DNA of 64,000 nt. Source: Kribbella pratensis. Lineage in GTDB: Bacteria; Actinomycetota; Actinomycetes; Propionibacteriales; Kribbellaceae. The position numbers and the translations under genes were made by a program. The notes under the pieces were generated by a model that saw only the letters and a list, made by a program, of their open reading frames with translations, was not told the DNA's origin and searched no databases. Shown one piece after another: positions 8,843-17,727 of the stretch. The first letter of the stretch is position 1; each line of letters opens with the position of its first letter. The DNA is taken from contig NZ_SODU01000001.1 in NCBI RefSeq assembly GCF_004366075.1, positions 372,001-436,000 of the forward strand, written 5' to 3'.

Positions 8843-9751
8843 ATGGCCGACGAGCCGGTGAGGACCCGCGGGACCGTGCTGCACTTCGTCGAAGGGACGG
8901 TGGTGCACGCGGGTACACACCTGCACGAAAAGGCGCACCCGCTGCACACACACAGCTTCTTCGAGTTGCTGCTCGTCACGGCCGGTGAAGGCGTCCATCA
9001 CAGCCTTGCCGGACGTCAGCGACTGCGGGCCGGCGACGCGATCCTGCTGCGTCCGGGGGTCTGGCACGAGTACGTCGATTGCGACGGGCTCGAGGTCTAC
9101 AACTGCTGTTTCTCCGCCGACCTGATCCGGCGCGAGCTCGCCTGGGCGCGTGAGGATCCCTTGCTGGGCTACCTGTTGTGGACCGGTCCGTTCTCGGCCC
9201 AGCGCCGCGGCATGATCGCCACCCACCTCGATCCGGCGACCGTGAACGAGGCGGTCGGCCACCTCGACGGACTGCGCCGGCTACGGAACCAGCCGCCGAA
9301 CCGGCACCGCGGCGAGATCATCGGCTGGCTGTCGTTGTATCTCAGTTGCGTCGCGCGAACCGTCGCGGAAACCGACCAACGCGGCGAGTACACCCATCCG
9401 GCCGTCGTCGACGCGATGCGGATGATGGAGGCCGACCCGGCCCGGCACTGGACACTGACCGATCTCGCGGGGGAGCTGCACCTCGCACCCGGGTACCTGG
9501 TCCGCCTCTTCAAGTCGGTGACCGGACTGCCGCCGATGGCGTACCTGTCGCGGCACCGCGTCGAGCTCGCGGCCGATCGCCTGCTGCACACGGACCTGCC
9601 GATCAACCGGATCGGGGAGTCCGTCGGCTGGCCCGACCAGAACTACTTCGCCCGCCGCTTCAAGTCCCACTACGGGCTACCCGCGTCGCTCTATCGGCAA
9701 CGTTTCAATGCGATCCGGCACAGCTATCCGGCCGCGGACGAGAAGGTCTAG
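8843..9751 (+). CDS. AraC family regulator with N-terminal cupin (RhaR/RhaS-like role)
   Basis: A 302-residue regulator. The N-terminal half is a cupin-type sugar-sensing domain (HTHSFFELLLVTAGEG; LRAGDAILLRPGVWHEY), and the C-terminal ~100 residues hold two helix-turn-helix units (LTDLAGELHLAPGYLVRLFK and INRIGESVGWPDQNYFARRF). It diverges from the rhamnosidase/ABC operon, which it probably activates in response to rhamnose or a rhamnoside. The ATG at 8843 has no clear Shine-Dalgarno; a TATCGT hexamer ends 5 nt upstream. Its last 75 bp overlap the convergent TetR gene. Confidence 0.88.
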   Translation: MADEPVRTRGTVLHFVEGTVVHAGTHLHEKAHPLHTHSFFELLLVTAGEGVHHSLAGRQRLRAGDAILLRPGVWHEYVDCDGLEVYNCCFSADLIRRELAWAREDPLLGYLLWTGPFSAQRRGMIATHLDPATVNEAVGHLDGLRRLRNQPPNRHRGEIIGWLSLYLSCVARTVAETDQRGEYTHPAVVDAMRMMEADPARHWTLTDLAGELHLAPGYLVRLFKSVTGLPPMAYLSRHRVELAADRLLHTDLPINRIGESVGWPDQNYFARRFKSHYGLPASLYRQRFNAIRHSYPAADEKV

Positions 9752-10408
9752 TCCGTCCAGGATCCGCTGCAGACCGAACTCGAGTCCCTGGTTCTCGCTG
9801 CCCGCCGACGTACGCATCGCGGCGGTCAGGTGCGGGAACCGATCGGCCTGGGTGGTGAGGATCTCGGCGAGCGACTGCTGCATGTCTTCCTCGCTCAGCC
9901 CGTTGGTGTGCCCGGGGAAGGTCGTGGATTGCTGGGCGATGTTCCGGACGTGACTGGTGAGGACCAGGATCGAGTCGAACTGCTCGCCGCCGGTCAGGCC
10001 CGTGCCGGCGAGTGCGGCGAGTCCGCGCTCCATCCAGGTGAGCTCGTTCGGTCCGAGGAGCCGGCGTCCGATCGTCGACTGCAGCAGCCACGGGTGCCGC
10101 GTGAATCCGTCGTACAGGTCGATCGCCCACGTCCGGAGCGCCTCGCGCCACGGTAGGTCGGGACGTTCCGGTGGGCTGCCCATCGCCAGGTCGCTCATCA
10201 CCGCGACCAGCTCGCTCTTGCCGGGGACGTACCGGTAGAGCGCCATCTTCGTGACCGGGAGCTCACCCGCGACGCGTTGCATCGAGACGGCGTCGAGGCC
10301 TTCGGCGTCCGCGATCGCGATCGCGACCTCGGCGATGGCGGTCAGCGTGATCGCCGGCTTCGGGCCGCGCGTCCGGGCCGGTTCCTTGCCCCAGAGCAGT
10401 TCGGTCAT
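9677..10408 (-). CDS. TetR family regulator (TetR C-terminal domain type)
   Basis: A 243-residue repressor with an N-terminal helix-turn-helix (about residues 22-68; VSMQRVAGELPVTKMALYRY) and a C-terminal ligand domain of the tetracycline-repressor-like class (ending EFGLQRILDGLDLL). It diverges from the FAD monooxygenase gene. The 86-bp gap contains two palindromes matching a TetR operator, so it most likely represses itself and the monooxygenase until a drug-like ligand binds. Its 3' end overlaps the convergent araC-type gene by 75 bp, an unusually long overlap in which both protein tails still look normal. Confidence 0.9.
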   Translation of the reverse strand: MTELLWGKEPARTRGPKPAITLTAIAEVAIAIADAEGLDAVSMQRVAGELPVTKMALYRYVPGKSELVAVMSDLAMGSPPERPDLPWREALRTWAIDLYDGFTRHPWLLQSTIGRRLLGPNELTWMERGLAALAGTGLTGGEQFDSILVLTSHVRNIAQQSTTFPGHTNGLSEEDMQQSLAEILTTQADRFPHLTAAMRTSAGSENQGLEFGLQRILDGLDLLVRGRIAVPDRIETLPIERRG

Positions 10409-10433
10409 CGCCTTCCTTTCTGCAATTCGCTTG

Positions 10434-10477
10434 AACTGTGTCTACCATACACATTACTGTGTCCGACAGACACAGTT
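10434..10477. promoter_or_regulatory. Tandem palindromic operator for the TetR protein
   Basis: Two adjacent palindromes lie between the divergent tetR and monooxygenase genes: TGTGT-N7-ACACA at 10437-10453 and CTGTGTC-N5-GACACAG at 10457-10475. The outer arms AACTGTGTC (10434-10442) and GACACAGTT (10469-10477) are also perfect inverted copies. Every half-site carries a TGTGT core. The arrangement fits two repressor dimers covering both promoters. Confidence 0.7.
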
Positions 10478-10494
10478 ACTCGATGGAGGCGATG

Positions 10495-11676
10495 ATGAAG
10501 GTTCTGGTTTCGGGTGCGAGCGTGGCGGGCCCGTCGGTGGCGCTCTGGCTGGGCCGTGCGGGACACGACGTGACGGTGGTCGAGATCGCGCCCGCGCTGC
10601 GGCAGGGCGGGTACGCGGTGGACTTCCGTGGTGAGGTGTTCACGACCGTCCTGGAGCGCATGGGCGTGCTCGAGGACCTGCGGTCGCTACAGACCGGTGG
10701 GAACGCGATGCGGTTCGTCGACGAGTCGGGCCGCAAGCTGATGCGGCTGCCGGCCGAGTTCGCGGGCGGGGAGCTGGAGGTACTGCGGGCAGACCTGTCG
10801 CGGGTGTTGTACGAGCACAGCCGCGAGCAGGCGACGTACCGCTTCGGCGACTCGATAGCCAACCTGGCGGAGCACGCGGACGGCGTGGACGTGCGGTTCG
10901 AGAGCGGTATCGAGGAGACGTACGACCTGGTGATCGGCGCGGACGGGATGCATTCCGTCGTACGGCGGCTGGCGTGGCCGGCGGAACAGGTCGTCGAACG
11001 GCACCTCGACTACTACGTGGCCGGCTGGGAGGTGCCGAACACGCTGGGGATCTCCGGCGACACGCTGATGTACAACGTGCCCGGGAAGCTTGCGAGCGTC
11101 GGCGCGGACCGTCGCGATCCGGCGCTGGCGCAGACGCTGTTCGTGTTCAAGTCGCCGGAGCTGGAGTACAACCGGCGCGACCTGGACCAGCAGAAGGCCA
11201 TCCTGCTGGAGCAGTTCAGCGGTCTCGGCTGGCACGTCCCGGAGCTGCTCGAAGCGTTGCCGGCGGCAACGGAGCTGTACTTCGACTCGATCAGCCGGGT
11301 GCGCGTGGACCGGTGGTCGACCGACCGGATCGTGCTGCTCGGCGACGCGGGGTACGGCGCGACGTTCGGTGCGCTCGGCACCGGTACGGCGGTGGTCGGC
11401 GCCTACGTCCTGGCGGGGGAGTTGGCCCAGGGAGACTTGCGGACCGCGTTCGACCGGTACGAGGAGCGGCTGCGGAAGGCTGTGTCGAAGACTCAGGACG
11501 GCAGCCGCTCGGGTCAGTTCATGGCGCCGGCGACCCGGTTCGGGATCGCGGCGCGGAACAAGATCCTCGACCGGCCGTTCTTTCTCAACCAGATGCTCAA
11601 GATGGCGCAGAACATGAGCGAGCTGGTCGAGTTGCCGACGTACTCAGCCCAGCAGGGGGAGTTTGTGCAGGAATGA
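10495..11676 (+). CDS. FAD-dependent aromatic-hydroxylase-type monooxygenase
   Basis: A 393-residue group A flavin monooxygenase (PHBH/TetX/RebC superfamily). It shows the dinucleotide fold GASVAGPSVALWLGRAGHDV with a following acidic residue (TVVE), the DG motif GADGMHSVVRR and the GD motif GDAGYGATFGALGTG. Relatives hydroxylate aromatic compounds or inactivate antibiotics; the substrate here is unknown. Of two adjacent ATGs I prefer 10495, which has GGAGG at 10485-10489 with 5-nt spacing. Control by the divergent TetR supports a detoxification role (inference). Confidence 0.88.
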   Translation: MKVLVSGASVAGPSVALWLGRAGHDVTVVEIAPALRQGGYAVDFRGEVFTTVLERMGVLEDLRSLQTGGNAMRFVDESGRKLMRLPAEFAGGELEVLRADLSRVLYEHSREQATYRFGDSIANLAEHADGVDVRFESGIEETYDLVIGADGMHSVVRRLAWPAEQVVERHLDYYVAGWEVPNTLGISGDTLMYNVPGKLASVGADRRDPALAQTLFVFKSPELEYNRRDLDQQKAILLEQFSGLGWHVPELLEALPAATELYFDSISRVRVDRWSTDRIVLLGDAGYGATFGALGTGTAVVGAYVLAGELAQGDLRTAFDRYEERLRKAVSKTQDGSRSGQFMAPATRFGIAARNKILDRPFFLNQMLKMAQNMSELVELPTYSAQQGEFVQE

Positions 11677-12102
11677 CTCCCACGAGTCGGGCAGCCAGCC
11701 CGGCACGCCGAGCACGGCCAGGTAGAGCCAGATCACGACGAGCACGCAGACGAACAGCGCGAGTGTCCCGAGCGCCTTCAGCCAGGCGGGTTGCTTGCCG
11801 GTCCAGGCAGTGAGCGCCTTCACCCAGTCCTTGACCCGGTACAGCAGCCGCTGGGCCCACTCGAACTCGCTCGCGAGCACGGCGAGACCCGCGATGAACA
11901 ACGGGATCCCGCCCGGCCCCGGCAACCATCCGGTCAACGGCGCGGCAATGATCAGCAGTCCGCCGAGAACGCCCACACCGATCCGGTACAACAGCAACTT
12001 CCGCGGATTCTCGCGAATCCGTCTCCGCCATTCCCACCGGTCGTCCGCCGCATCGAGCGTGAAGTTGTGATCGGTGCGGTCGGGACTCCGTTTCTCGGCC
12101 AC
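11644..12102 (-). CDS. TIGR02611/PGPGW-type membrane protein
   Basis: A 152-residue protein with a charged N-terminus, a hydrophobic segment around residues 40-75 containing the family signature GWLPGPGGIPLFIAGLAVLA, an amphipathic stretch, and a second membrane segment about 108-135. The family is common in Actinobacteria and has no assigned function. The GTG start at 12102 is preceded by TAGGCT (12109-12114) at a distance of 6 nt and has no Shine-Dalgarno, so the mRNA may be leaderless. The 3' end overlaps the convergent monooxygenase gene by 33 bp. Confidence 0.8.
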   Translation of the reverse strand: MAEKRSPDRTDHNFTLDAADDRWEWRRRIRENPRKLLLYRIGVGVLGGLLIIAAPLTGWLPGPGGIPLFIAGLAVLASEFEWAQRLLYRVKDWVKALTAWTGKQPAWLKALGTLALFVCVLVVIWLYLAVLGVPGWLPDSWESFLHKLPLLG

Positions 12103-12122
12103 GCCCCCAGCCTACCGGGCGG

Positions 12123-14258
12123 TCAGGAGGTGGCCGGGTTGCCGAACTCCCAATGCCACGGCTCTTCCCGGTTACCGCCCTGGTCGGCCCAGGCCGGGTG
12201 CAGCCAGCCGTACGCCGACGCGTGCGACTTCATCCACTGGTATTGGGTGGTGTTGTACTTGTCGACGCCTCCGCAGAGGTCGACCGCCACACCCCAGCCG
12301 TGGTTGGACGTGCCCGGGAGCGCGGCCAGGGAAGGCTTGCGCTGATAGAGGCTGACCTGGGACGCGTACGAACGGTAGGAGTCGGTGATGCAGAGCGACT
12401 TGCCGAACTGCGCACGGTAGGCCGAGGCGAGCTTCAGGTAGGCCGCGGCGGCGTCGCACCTGAGCATGTGACCGGACCCGAGCGCGCACAGCTTGCCCGA
12501 CGGAATCATGCCGTTGCTGTAGCCGCCCCACCCGGTGCTCGCGGACCCGGTCGCCAGGAACGGCATCGGGTTGACGGGGTCGCCGCCGAGCCGGACCTCG
12601 AAGTGCAGGTGCGGCCCGGTCGAGTTGCCTTCGGTGCCGACGGCACCGATCTGCTGCCCGGCCGTCACCTGCTGCCCGTCCGCGACGTCGACCCTGCTCA
12701 GGTGGGCGTAGAGCGTCTCCAGGCCGTTCCCGTGGTCGATCCGCACCAGGTTGCCGGCCCAGGCGGGGTGCTCGACGCGTACGACGCCAGACGTCACGGC
12801 GCGTACCGTCGTACCGATCGAGGCGGGGAAGTCCTGGCCGGTGTGGGATCCGGTCGACCACATGGATCCCGACTGACCGAACGGCGTACCGATCTCGTAG
12901 GTCCCGTCCGGCAGCGGCCAGGTCCAGGAGCCCGAACCGACGTCGTACGACGTGGCCGTGTTGCCGCACCGGAACGCGTACGCCTCGGACGTCGCCACCG
13001 GCGCGACCTGGGGCTTGGCCGGGGCGCCGAGCGTCGGACGGAGCGCGGCGTACAGGTTGTCGGGCACCGTCGTGACGACGACCGACCCCTTCGACTCGTC
13101 CGCGGCGATCATCTCGCCGTTGTCGAGCGCGACGCCGATGTGGACGAGGCCGAGGGACCTGCTGCCCATGACGAGCAGGTCGCCGGGCTGGATCTGCGCG
13201 TTCGGGACGGCCTGGTAGTTCGGGTAGACCTTGCCGACCAGGTTCGGCAGGGTCGTGTACGGCTGCCACGCGACGCGGGCCGCGCCGAGGCAGCCGTACT
13301 TGTCCGGGCCGGTCGCGGCAACGCCGTACGGCTTCCCGACCAAGCTGAAGGCCTGGTTGACCGCCCGGATCGTCTCGGCCGACATCACGCGCACGGTCCG
13401 TCCGGCGACGGACACCGATGCGACACCCGGGACTGCCGCACCGCGGCGGGTCAGCGGAGCCAGCCCGTTCGGCAGTTTGCTCGGATTCTTGAGTACGGCG
13501 GCGGCCGGGGGAGTGACCTTCGTGGCGGCGAGCTCAGTCAGATAGGTCCGCCAGCGAGCGAGCGCCTGCTGGTTGCGCGCCAGCTGGAGCTGCTTCGAGA
13601 GCGCGGAGGCGACATCGAGATCGGCCGTCTGGTCAGCCATCGCCGCCGATGCGCTGGCAGCCTTGTGCTGGACCTGATTGCTGAGCTCCTGAGCCTTGGC
13701 GGCGGCCTCGTTCGCGGCGGTGCGCTTCGCGGTCGCGTCGGCCTTGAGCCGGTTGGACTCGGCTTCAGCAGCCATGGCCTTGTTGTACTGCGACACGTGC
13801 GTGCTGCCGAGCTGCGTGATCGCGGTCTGCCGATCGGCGATCTCCTGCAGGTTCTCGGCGATCGGGGCGAGCGACCAGAGCATCGACTCGGTACCCATCA
13901 CGGTCGGAATACCCAGCTGGTACGCCTGCGCGGTGATCACGCCGAGCCGGCGACGCTCCGCGTCGGACAGGCCCTTGGACGCCGTCGCACTGGCTTCCGC
14001 CTTCTTCGCGGCGGCCTCGGCGGCCTGCGCCTCCTTCAGCGCCTTCGTGTAGGCGATCGTCGCCTTGGCGAAGTCGGCCTGGACGGCGGCGGCCTCGGCC
14101 TGGAGCTGCTCCAGCGAGCGGTTGACATCGGTGACGGAGGCAGGCGGCGGCTCGGTCGTGGGCGGCGTCGGGTCGGCGTACGCCGCCGGGGCGGCGACCG
14201 CCGCCAGCAGTATGCCGAGTGCCGCGAGCCGCAGCCCCCGGCGTCTGCCCAGATCCAT
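12123..14258 (-). CDS. Secreted three-domain peptidoglycan hydrolase: coiled coil, NlpC/P60, M23, VanY
   Basis: A 711-residue exported protein. Order: signal peptide (1-29, cut after AYA), alanine-rich coiled coil (about 45-240), NlpC/P60-like domain (about 290-400; candidate Cys323 and His373), M23 LytM-type metallopeptidase (about 440-565; zinc ligands His472, Asp476, His552 in HLHFE) and an M15 VanY-like carboxypeptidase (about 585-711; His653, Asp660, WHWEF with His702). It should cut several peptide bonds of the cell wall. The coiled coil resembles those of FtsEX-regulated RipC/PcsB-type hydrolases. The NlpC Cys sits in KYGCLG instead of the usual YDCSG, so that domain may be altered. 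Confidence 0.9.
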   Translation of the reverse strand: MDLGRRRGLRLAALGILLAAVAAPAAYADPTPPTTEPPPASVTDVNRSLEQLQAEAAAVQADFAKATIAYTKALKEAQAAEAAAKKAEASATASKGLSDAERRRLGVITAQAYQLGIPTVMGTESMLWSLAPIAENLQEIADRQTAITQLGSTHVSQYNKAMAAEAESNRLKADATAKRTAANEAAAKAQELSNQVQHKAASASAAMADQTADLDVASALSKQLQLARNQQALARWRTYLTELAATKVTPPAAAVLKNPSKLPNGLAPLTRRGAAVPGVASVSVAGRTVRVMSAETIRAVNQAFSLVGKPYGVAATGPDKYGCLGAARVAWQPYTTLPNLVGKVYPNYQAVPNAQIQPGDLLVMGSRSLGLVHIGVALDNGEMIAADESKGSVVVTTVPDNLYAALRPTLGAPAKPQVAPVATSEAYAFRCGNTATSYDVGSGSWTWPLPDGTYEIGTPFGQSGSMWSTGSHTGQDFPASIGTTVRAVTSGVVRVEHPAWAGNLVRIDHGNGLETLYAHLSRVDVADGQQVTAGQQIGAVGTEGNSTGPHLHFEVRLGGDPVNPMPFLATGSASTGWGGYSNGMIPSGKLCALGSGHMLRCDAAAAYLKLASAYRAQFGKSLCITDSYRSYASQVSLYQRKPSLAALPGTSNHGWGVAVDLCGGVDKYNTTQYQWMKSHASAYGWLHPAWADQGGNREEPWHWEFGNPATS

Positions 14259-14408
14259 CCGTCCCCCATGCCTATCGCCTCACGCGCGAGCCCAGCGTAG
14301 GCGTCGTACGGTCCTGACGGAACCCTCGTGCACACACCGTGACCCTTCGGGCAACATGAGGCGGGCCACAGTTGCCGCCTCGGCGTCGGATCGGCTGGTG
14401 GCACCTAT

Positions 14409-14414
14409 TAAAGT
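14409..14414 (+). promoter_or_regulatory. -10 element of the dihydrolipoyl dehydrogenase gene (leaderless)
   Basis: The hexamer TAAAGT ends 7 nt before the ATG at 14422, and no Shine-Dalgarno lies between them. This is the same geometry as at several other genes in the window, so transcription probably starts at or next to the A of the start codon. Confidence 0.45.
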
Positions 14415-14421
14415 TCACTGC

Positions 14422-15819
14422 ATGGCCTCGCACTTTGACGTTGTTGTCCTCGGCGCCGGTCCCGGCGGGTACGTCGCGGCGATCCGCGCCGCCCAGCTCG
14501 GGCTCAAGACCGCCATCATCGAGAAGAAGTACTGGGGCGGTGTCTGCCTGAACGTGGGCTGTATCCCGTCCAAGGCGCTGCTGCGGAACGCCGAGCTGTC
14601 GCACATCTTCCGGACGGAGGCGAAGACCTTCGGCATCAGCGGCGAGGTGACCTTCGACTTCCCGACCGCGGTGCAGCGCAGCCGGAAGGTCGCGGACGGC
14701 CGGGTCAAGGGCGTCCACTTCCTGATGAAGAAGAACAACATCACCGAGTTCGACGGCTGGGGCTCGTTCACCGACGCCAACACCCTCGACGTGACGCTGA
14801 ACGACGGTTCGTCGGAGACGGTCACCTTCGGCTCCTGCATCGTGGCGACCGGCGCGACCACCAAGCTGCTGCCGGGCACCCAGCTCAGCGAGCGCGTGGT
14901 GACCTACGAGGAGCAGATCCTCACCGAGGAGCTGCCCGGCTCGATCGTGATCGCCGGCGCGGGTGCGATCGGTGTCGAGTTCGCGTACGTGCTGGCGAAC
15001 TACGGCGTGAAGGTGACGATCGTCGAGTTCCTCGACCGGATGGTCCCGCTCGAGGACCCGGAGGTCTCCAAGGAGCTCGCGCGGGCGTACAAGAAGCTCG
15101 GCGTCGACGTGCTGACGTCCACGCGGGTCGACTCGATCGACGACTCCGGCGCCTCGGTCAAGGTCACCGTGACCGGCAAGGACGGCGTACAGCAGACGAT
15201 CGAGGCCGACAAGGTCATGCAGGCGATCGGCTTCCAGCCGCGCGTCGACGGCTACGGCCTGGACAAGATCGGCGTACAGCTCACCGAGCGCGGTGCGATC
15301 GGCGTCGACGGCTTCTGCCGGACCAACGTGCCGAACATCTTCGCGATCGGCGACGTGACCGCGAAGCTGATGCTCGCGCACGCGGCCGAGGCGATGGGCG
15401 TGATCGCGGCCGAGACGATCGCGGGTCACGAGACGATGGAGCTCGACTACGCGATGATCCCGCGGGCGACGTTCTGCCAGCCGCAGATCGCCAGCTTCGG
15501 GTACACCGAGGAAGAGGCCCGCAAGCTCGGCCACGACGTGAAGGTCGCCAAGTTCCCGTTCACCGCGAACGGCAAGGCGCACGGCCTCGGCGACCCGACC
15601 GGTTTCGTCAAGGTGATCAGCGACAGCAAGTACGGCGAACTTCTCGGCGCGCACCTGATCGGCCCCGAGGTCACCGAGCTCCTGCCCGAGCTGACCCTGG
15701 CCCAGAAGTGGGACCTGACCACCAAGGAACTGGCCCGCAACGTCCACGCCCACCCCACCCTCAGCGAGGCTCTCCAAGAAGCCTTCCATGGCCTCGAAGG
15801 CCACATGATCAACTTCTAG
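14422..15819 (+). CDS. lpdA: Dihydrolipoyl dehydrogenase
   Basis: A 465-residue flavin disulfide reductase, the E3 subunit that reoxidises dihydrolipoamide in pyruvate and 2-oxoglutarate dehydrogenase complexes using NAD+. It has the FAD fold [17 protein letters not shown], the redox disulfide Cys42/Cys47 in [16 protein letters not shown], the NAD fold [19 protein letters not shown] and the catalytic [13 protein letters not shown] at the C-terminus. All key residues are present and the length is normal. The longer open frame upstream is not conserved, so I use the ATG at 14422. A strong terminator follows the gene. Confidence 0.95.
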   Translation: MASHFDVVVLGAGPGGYVAAIRAAQLGLKTAIIEKKYWGGVCLNVGCIPSKALLRNAELSHIFRTEAKTFGISGEVTFDFPTAVQRSRKVADGRVKGVHFLMKKNNITEFDGWGSFTDANTLDVTLNDGSSETVTFGSCIVATGATTKLLPGTQLSERVVTYEEQILTEELPGSIVIAGAGAIGVEFAYVLANYGVKVTIVEFLDRMVPLEDPEVSKELARAYKKLGVDVLTSTRVDSIDDSGASVKVTVTGKDGVQQTIEADKVMQAIGFQPRVDGYGLDKIGVQLTERGAIGVDGFCRTNVPNIFAIGDVTAKLMLAHAAEAMGVIAAETIAGHETMELDYAMIPRATFCQPQIASFGYTEEEARKLGHDVKVAKFPFTANGKAHGLGDPTGFVKVISDSKYGELLGAHLIGPEVTELLPELTLAQKWDLTTKELARNVHAHPTLSEALQEAFHGLEGHMINF

Positions 15820-15825
15820 CCGGAG

Positions 15826-15869
15826 TTGGGGAGGGGTTTGTGCCGTTCTGGGCGCAAAACCCTCCCCAA
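15826..15869. terminator. Bidirectional terminator between lpdA and the RidA-like gene
   Basis: A long hairpin: TTGGGGAGGG (15826-15835) pairs with CCCTCCCCAA (15860-15869), and the inner arm TTTGTGCC pairs with GGCGCAAA around a GTTCTG loop with one internal mismatch and one G-T pair. It lies between the convergent stop codons and can serve both genes. Confidence 0.75.
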
Positions 15870-15873
15870 GTCA

Positions 15874-16275
15874 TCAGGCGACGGCAGTGGCTTCGAGTTC
15901 GACCAGTTGGCCGGGGATTGCCAGGCGCGTGACGCCGAGCATTGTCGTGGTGGGTGCGACGCCCGCGGCTGCGAGGCGTGCGGCCAGTACGCCGTAGTGG
16001 GGGAACAGTAGGTCGACGTCTGTGGTGTAGACGTTGAGGCGGACGAGGTTCGTGAGGGACATTCCGGCCTCGGTGAGTACTGCCTCCAGGTTGTCGAGGC
16101 TCAGTGCCAGCTGTGCGGGCAGGTCTCCGTCGTGCTGGGGTTTGCCGTCGGCGTCCATCGCGGTCTGGCCGGAGCAGTACAGCGTCCGGGGGTGACCTTC
16201 AACCAGCTCGCCCTGGTTGAAGCCCAGCTCCAGCGACCACGGCACCGGGTTGACTGCGGTTCGTTCAATCGTCAT
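15874..16275 (-). CDS. RidA (YjgF/UK114) family protein
   Basis: A 133-residue RidA-fold protein. Canonical RidA hydrolyses reactive enamines/imines using an Arg in a PAR-S/C motif; here the equivalent stretch reads APTTTMLGVTRLAIPG, with Thr in place of that Arg. It is therefore more likely one of the Rid subfamilies without proven deaminase activity. The tail (LVELEATAVA) and the YCSGQ segment are typical for the fold. It diverges from the WYL regulator by 53 bp, and such pairs often work together, but nothing here identifies the substrate. Confidence 0.85.
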   Translation of the reverse strand: MTIERTAVNPVPWSLELGFNQGELVEGHPRTLYCSGQTAMDADGKPQHDGDLPAQLALSLDNLEAVLTEAGMSLTNLVRLNVYTTDVDLLFPHYGVLAARLAAAGVAPTTTMLGVTRLAIPGQLVELEATAVA

Positions 16276-16328
16276 GCCGGCGAGCTTTCCAACAAATCAC
16301 GACATCCTTGGTCAGGTATTGTTTCGGG

Positions 16329-17348
16329 GTGCGCGCCGACCGGTTGGTCTCGCTGGTGTTGTTGCTGCGTCAACGCGGCCGGCTGACCGCAGACGTGCTC
16401 GCCCGCGAGCTGGAGGTGTCGACGCGCACGGTGCTGCGGGACATCGAGGCGCTGTCGGCGGCGGGCGTTCCGGTGTACGCCGAGCGTGGGCGGCACGGCG
16501 GATTCGCGTTGCTACCCGGGTTCCGCACCGAGCTCACCGGGCTGAATCACGACGAGGCGCTGGCGTTGCTGACTGCCGGCTCGGGACGAGGCGAGCAGGT
16601 CTTCGGTCTCAGCTCCGCGCTGGCCTCGGCGATGCGCAAGGTGGTCGACGCGCTCCCCGAAAGCCACCGGACCACCGCGAGCGAGGCAGCCCAGCGGATC
16701 CTCGTCGACCCGGAGACGGACCTGCTCTCGCGTCGGCTGATCACGAAAGAGGTGCCCGATGCGTGGATGCTCGAGGTCCGGCGCGCGGTGCTGGCCGGCC
16801 ACAAACTGCGCATCCTGTACGCCGCCACAGGCCGGGAACCGCAGTGGCGCACGGTCGACCCGATCGGCCTGGTCACCGTCCGAGACCGCGGCTACCTGCT
16901 GGCCAGAAGATCCGGCGAGGACCGCACGTACCGGCTGTCGCGGATGCAAGCCGCCGAGGAGCTCCCCGAACCTGCGGAGCGTCCGAGCCGCGTCGACCTC
17001 GACCGCATCTGGCGCGATCGCTCCGCCCAGTTCCTCTCCGATGGCCACCTCACGGTCCTGGTACGGGTCAATCCAGCACGCCGCGAAGACCTGCTGAACG
17101 CCGCGGTGGCCGTCCGAGCCGAGGCCCCCGAACCTGACGCCGACGGCTGGCTCCACCTCGAACTGACCTTCCAAGACTCGTGGCACGCCGAATGGGCTCT
17201 CTGGCAACTAGGAGACAACGCGGAAGCCCTGAAGCCCCAGTCCCTCCGCACCGCCCTCCACAACCGAGCCACCACAATGGCCACTCGCTACGAGTCTCCG
17301 ATCGACGCGGGGGTCAGCGTTCATGGATGTCGCCCAGAACGGGCTTGA
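16329..17348 (+). CDS. HTH/WYL-domain transcriptional regulator (YafY-like)
   Basis: A 339-residue regulator with an N-terminal winged helix (about residues 3-60; LARELEVSTRTVLRDIEALS), a WYL ligand-sensing domain (about 140-220) and a C-terminal WCX extension. WYL domains bind nucleic acid or small ligands. I chose the GTG at 16329 because it starts directly before RADRLVSLVLLL and TATTGT (16317-16322) lies 6 nt upstream, which fits a leaderless start. The last 35 bp overlap the convergent TrmO-like gene. Its target is unknown; the divergent RidA-like gene is a candidate. Confidence 0.85.
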   Translation: MRADRLVSLVLLLRQRGRLTADVLARELEVSTRTVLRDIEALSAAGVPVYAERGRHGGFALLPGFRTELTGLNHDEALALLTAGSGRGEQVFGLSSALASAMRKVVDALPESHRTTASEAAQRILVDPETDLLSRRLITKEVPDAWMLEVRRAVLAGHKLRILYAATGREPQWRTVDPIGLVTVRDRGYLLARRSGEDRTYRLSRMQAAEELPEPAERPSRVDLDRIWRDRSAQFLSDGHLTVLVRVNPARREDLLNAAVAVRAEAPEPDADGWLHLELTFQDSWHAEWALWQLGDNAEALKPQSLRTALHNRATTMATRYESPIDAGVSVHGCRPERA

Positions 17349-17727
17349 CGTCGACGACCGGTGTGCCGTCGAGGGCTTCCAGGTTGTTCACGTGCAGGCG
17401 GAGGCCGTCGACGGCCAGGACCGTGACTCGATGGAGGCCGAGGGGGTTGGGGCGGTCAGGGGAGCGGGTGCTGAAGACGCCGGTCGCCGGGCGGGACGTG
17501 TCGCCTCGCGGATGGACTGCCTGTACGGCGCGGTCGGCTCGGTCGAACCAGGTGATCAGGATGAGTTCGTCGCCCGCCGTGATGTCGGCGAGGGCAGCGC
17601 GGACCGACTCGTCGAAGACCACCCACGCGTCGGGGGCGCCTTCGTCGCCCTGACGGGGAGCGTCCGTGCGCTCCTGCAGGCTGGACTCGACCCGGGCGAT
17701 CGGGTGCAGAACCAATGGGCCCGTCAT
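17314..17727 (-). CDS. TrmO/TsaA-like SAM-dependent methyltransferase family protein
   Basis: A 137-residue protein of the UPF0066 (TrmO) fold. The signature STRSPDRPNPLGLHRVTVL, DVKPVLGD near the C-terminus and the opening HPIARVESS are diagnostic. E. coli TrmO methylates N6 of t6A37 in tRNA-Thr and is longer (about 235 residues); this is the short single-domain form, so whether it acts on tRNA is uncertain. Its ATG overlaps the stop of the metallophosphoesterase gene by 4 bp, indicating translational coupling. Confidence 0.8.
   Translation of the reverse strand: MTGPLVLHPIARVESSLQERTDAPRQGDEGAPDAWVVFDESVRAALADITAGDELILITWFDRADRAVQAVHPRGDTSRPATGVFSTRSPDRPNPLGLHRVTVLAVDGLRLHVNNLEALDGTPVVDVKPVLGDIHER

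Noticed and set aside
10438..10494. Earlier start for the FAD monooxygenase
   Set aside because: These codons lie in the TetR operator, and the added residues are not homologous; GGAGG points to 10495.
14259..14421. Possible c-di-AMP (ydaO-type) riboswitch ahead of the peptidoglycan hydrolase gene
   Set aside because: Such switches are common before actinobacterial cell-wall hydrolase genes, but I could not find the conserved core segments on the minus strand.
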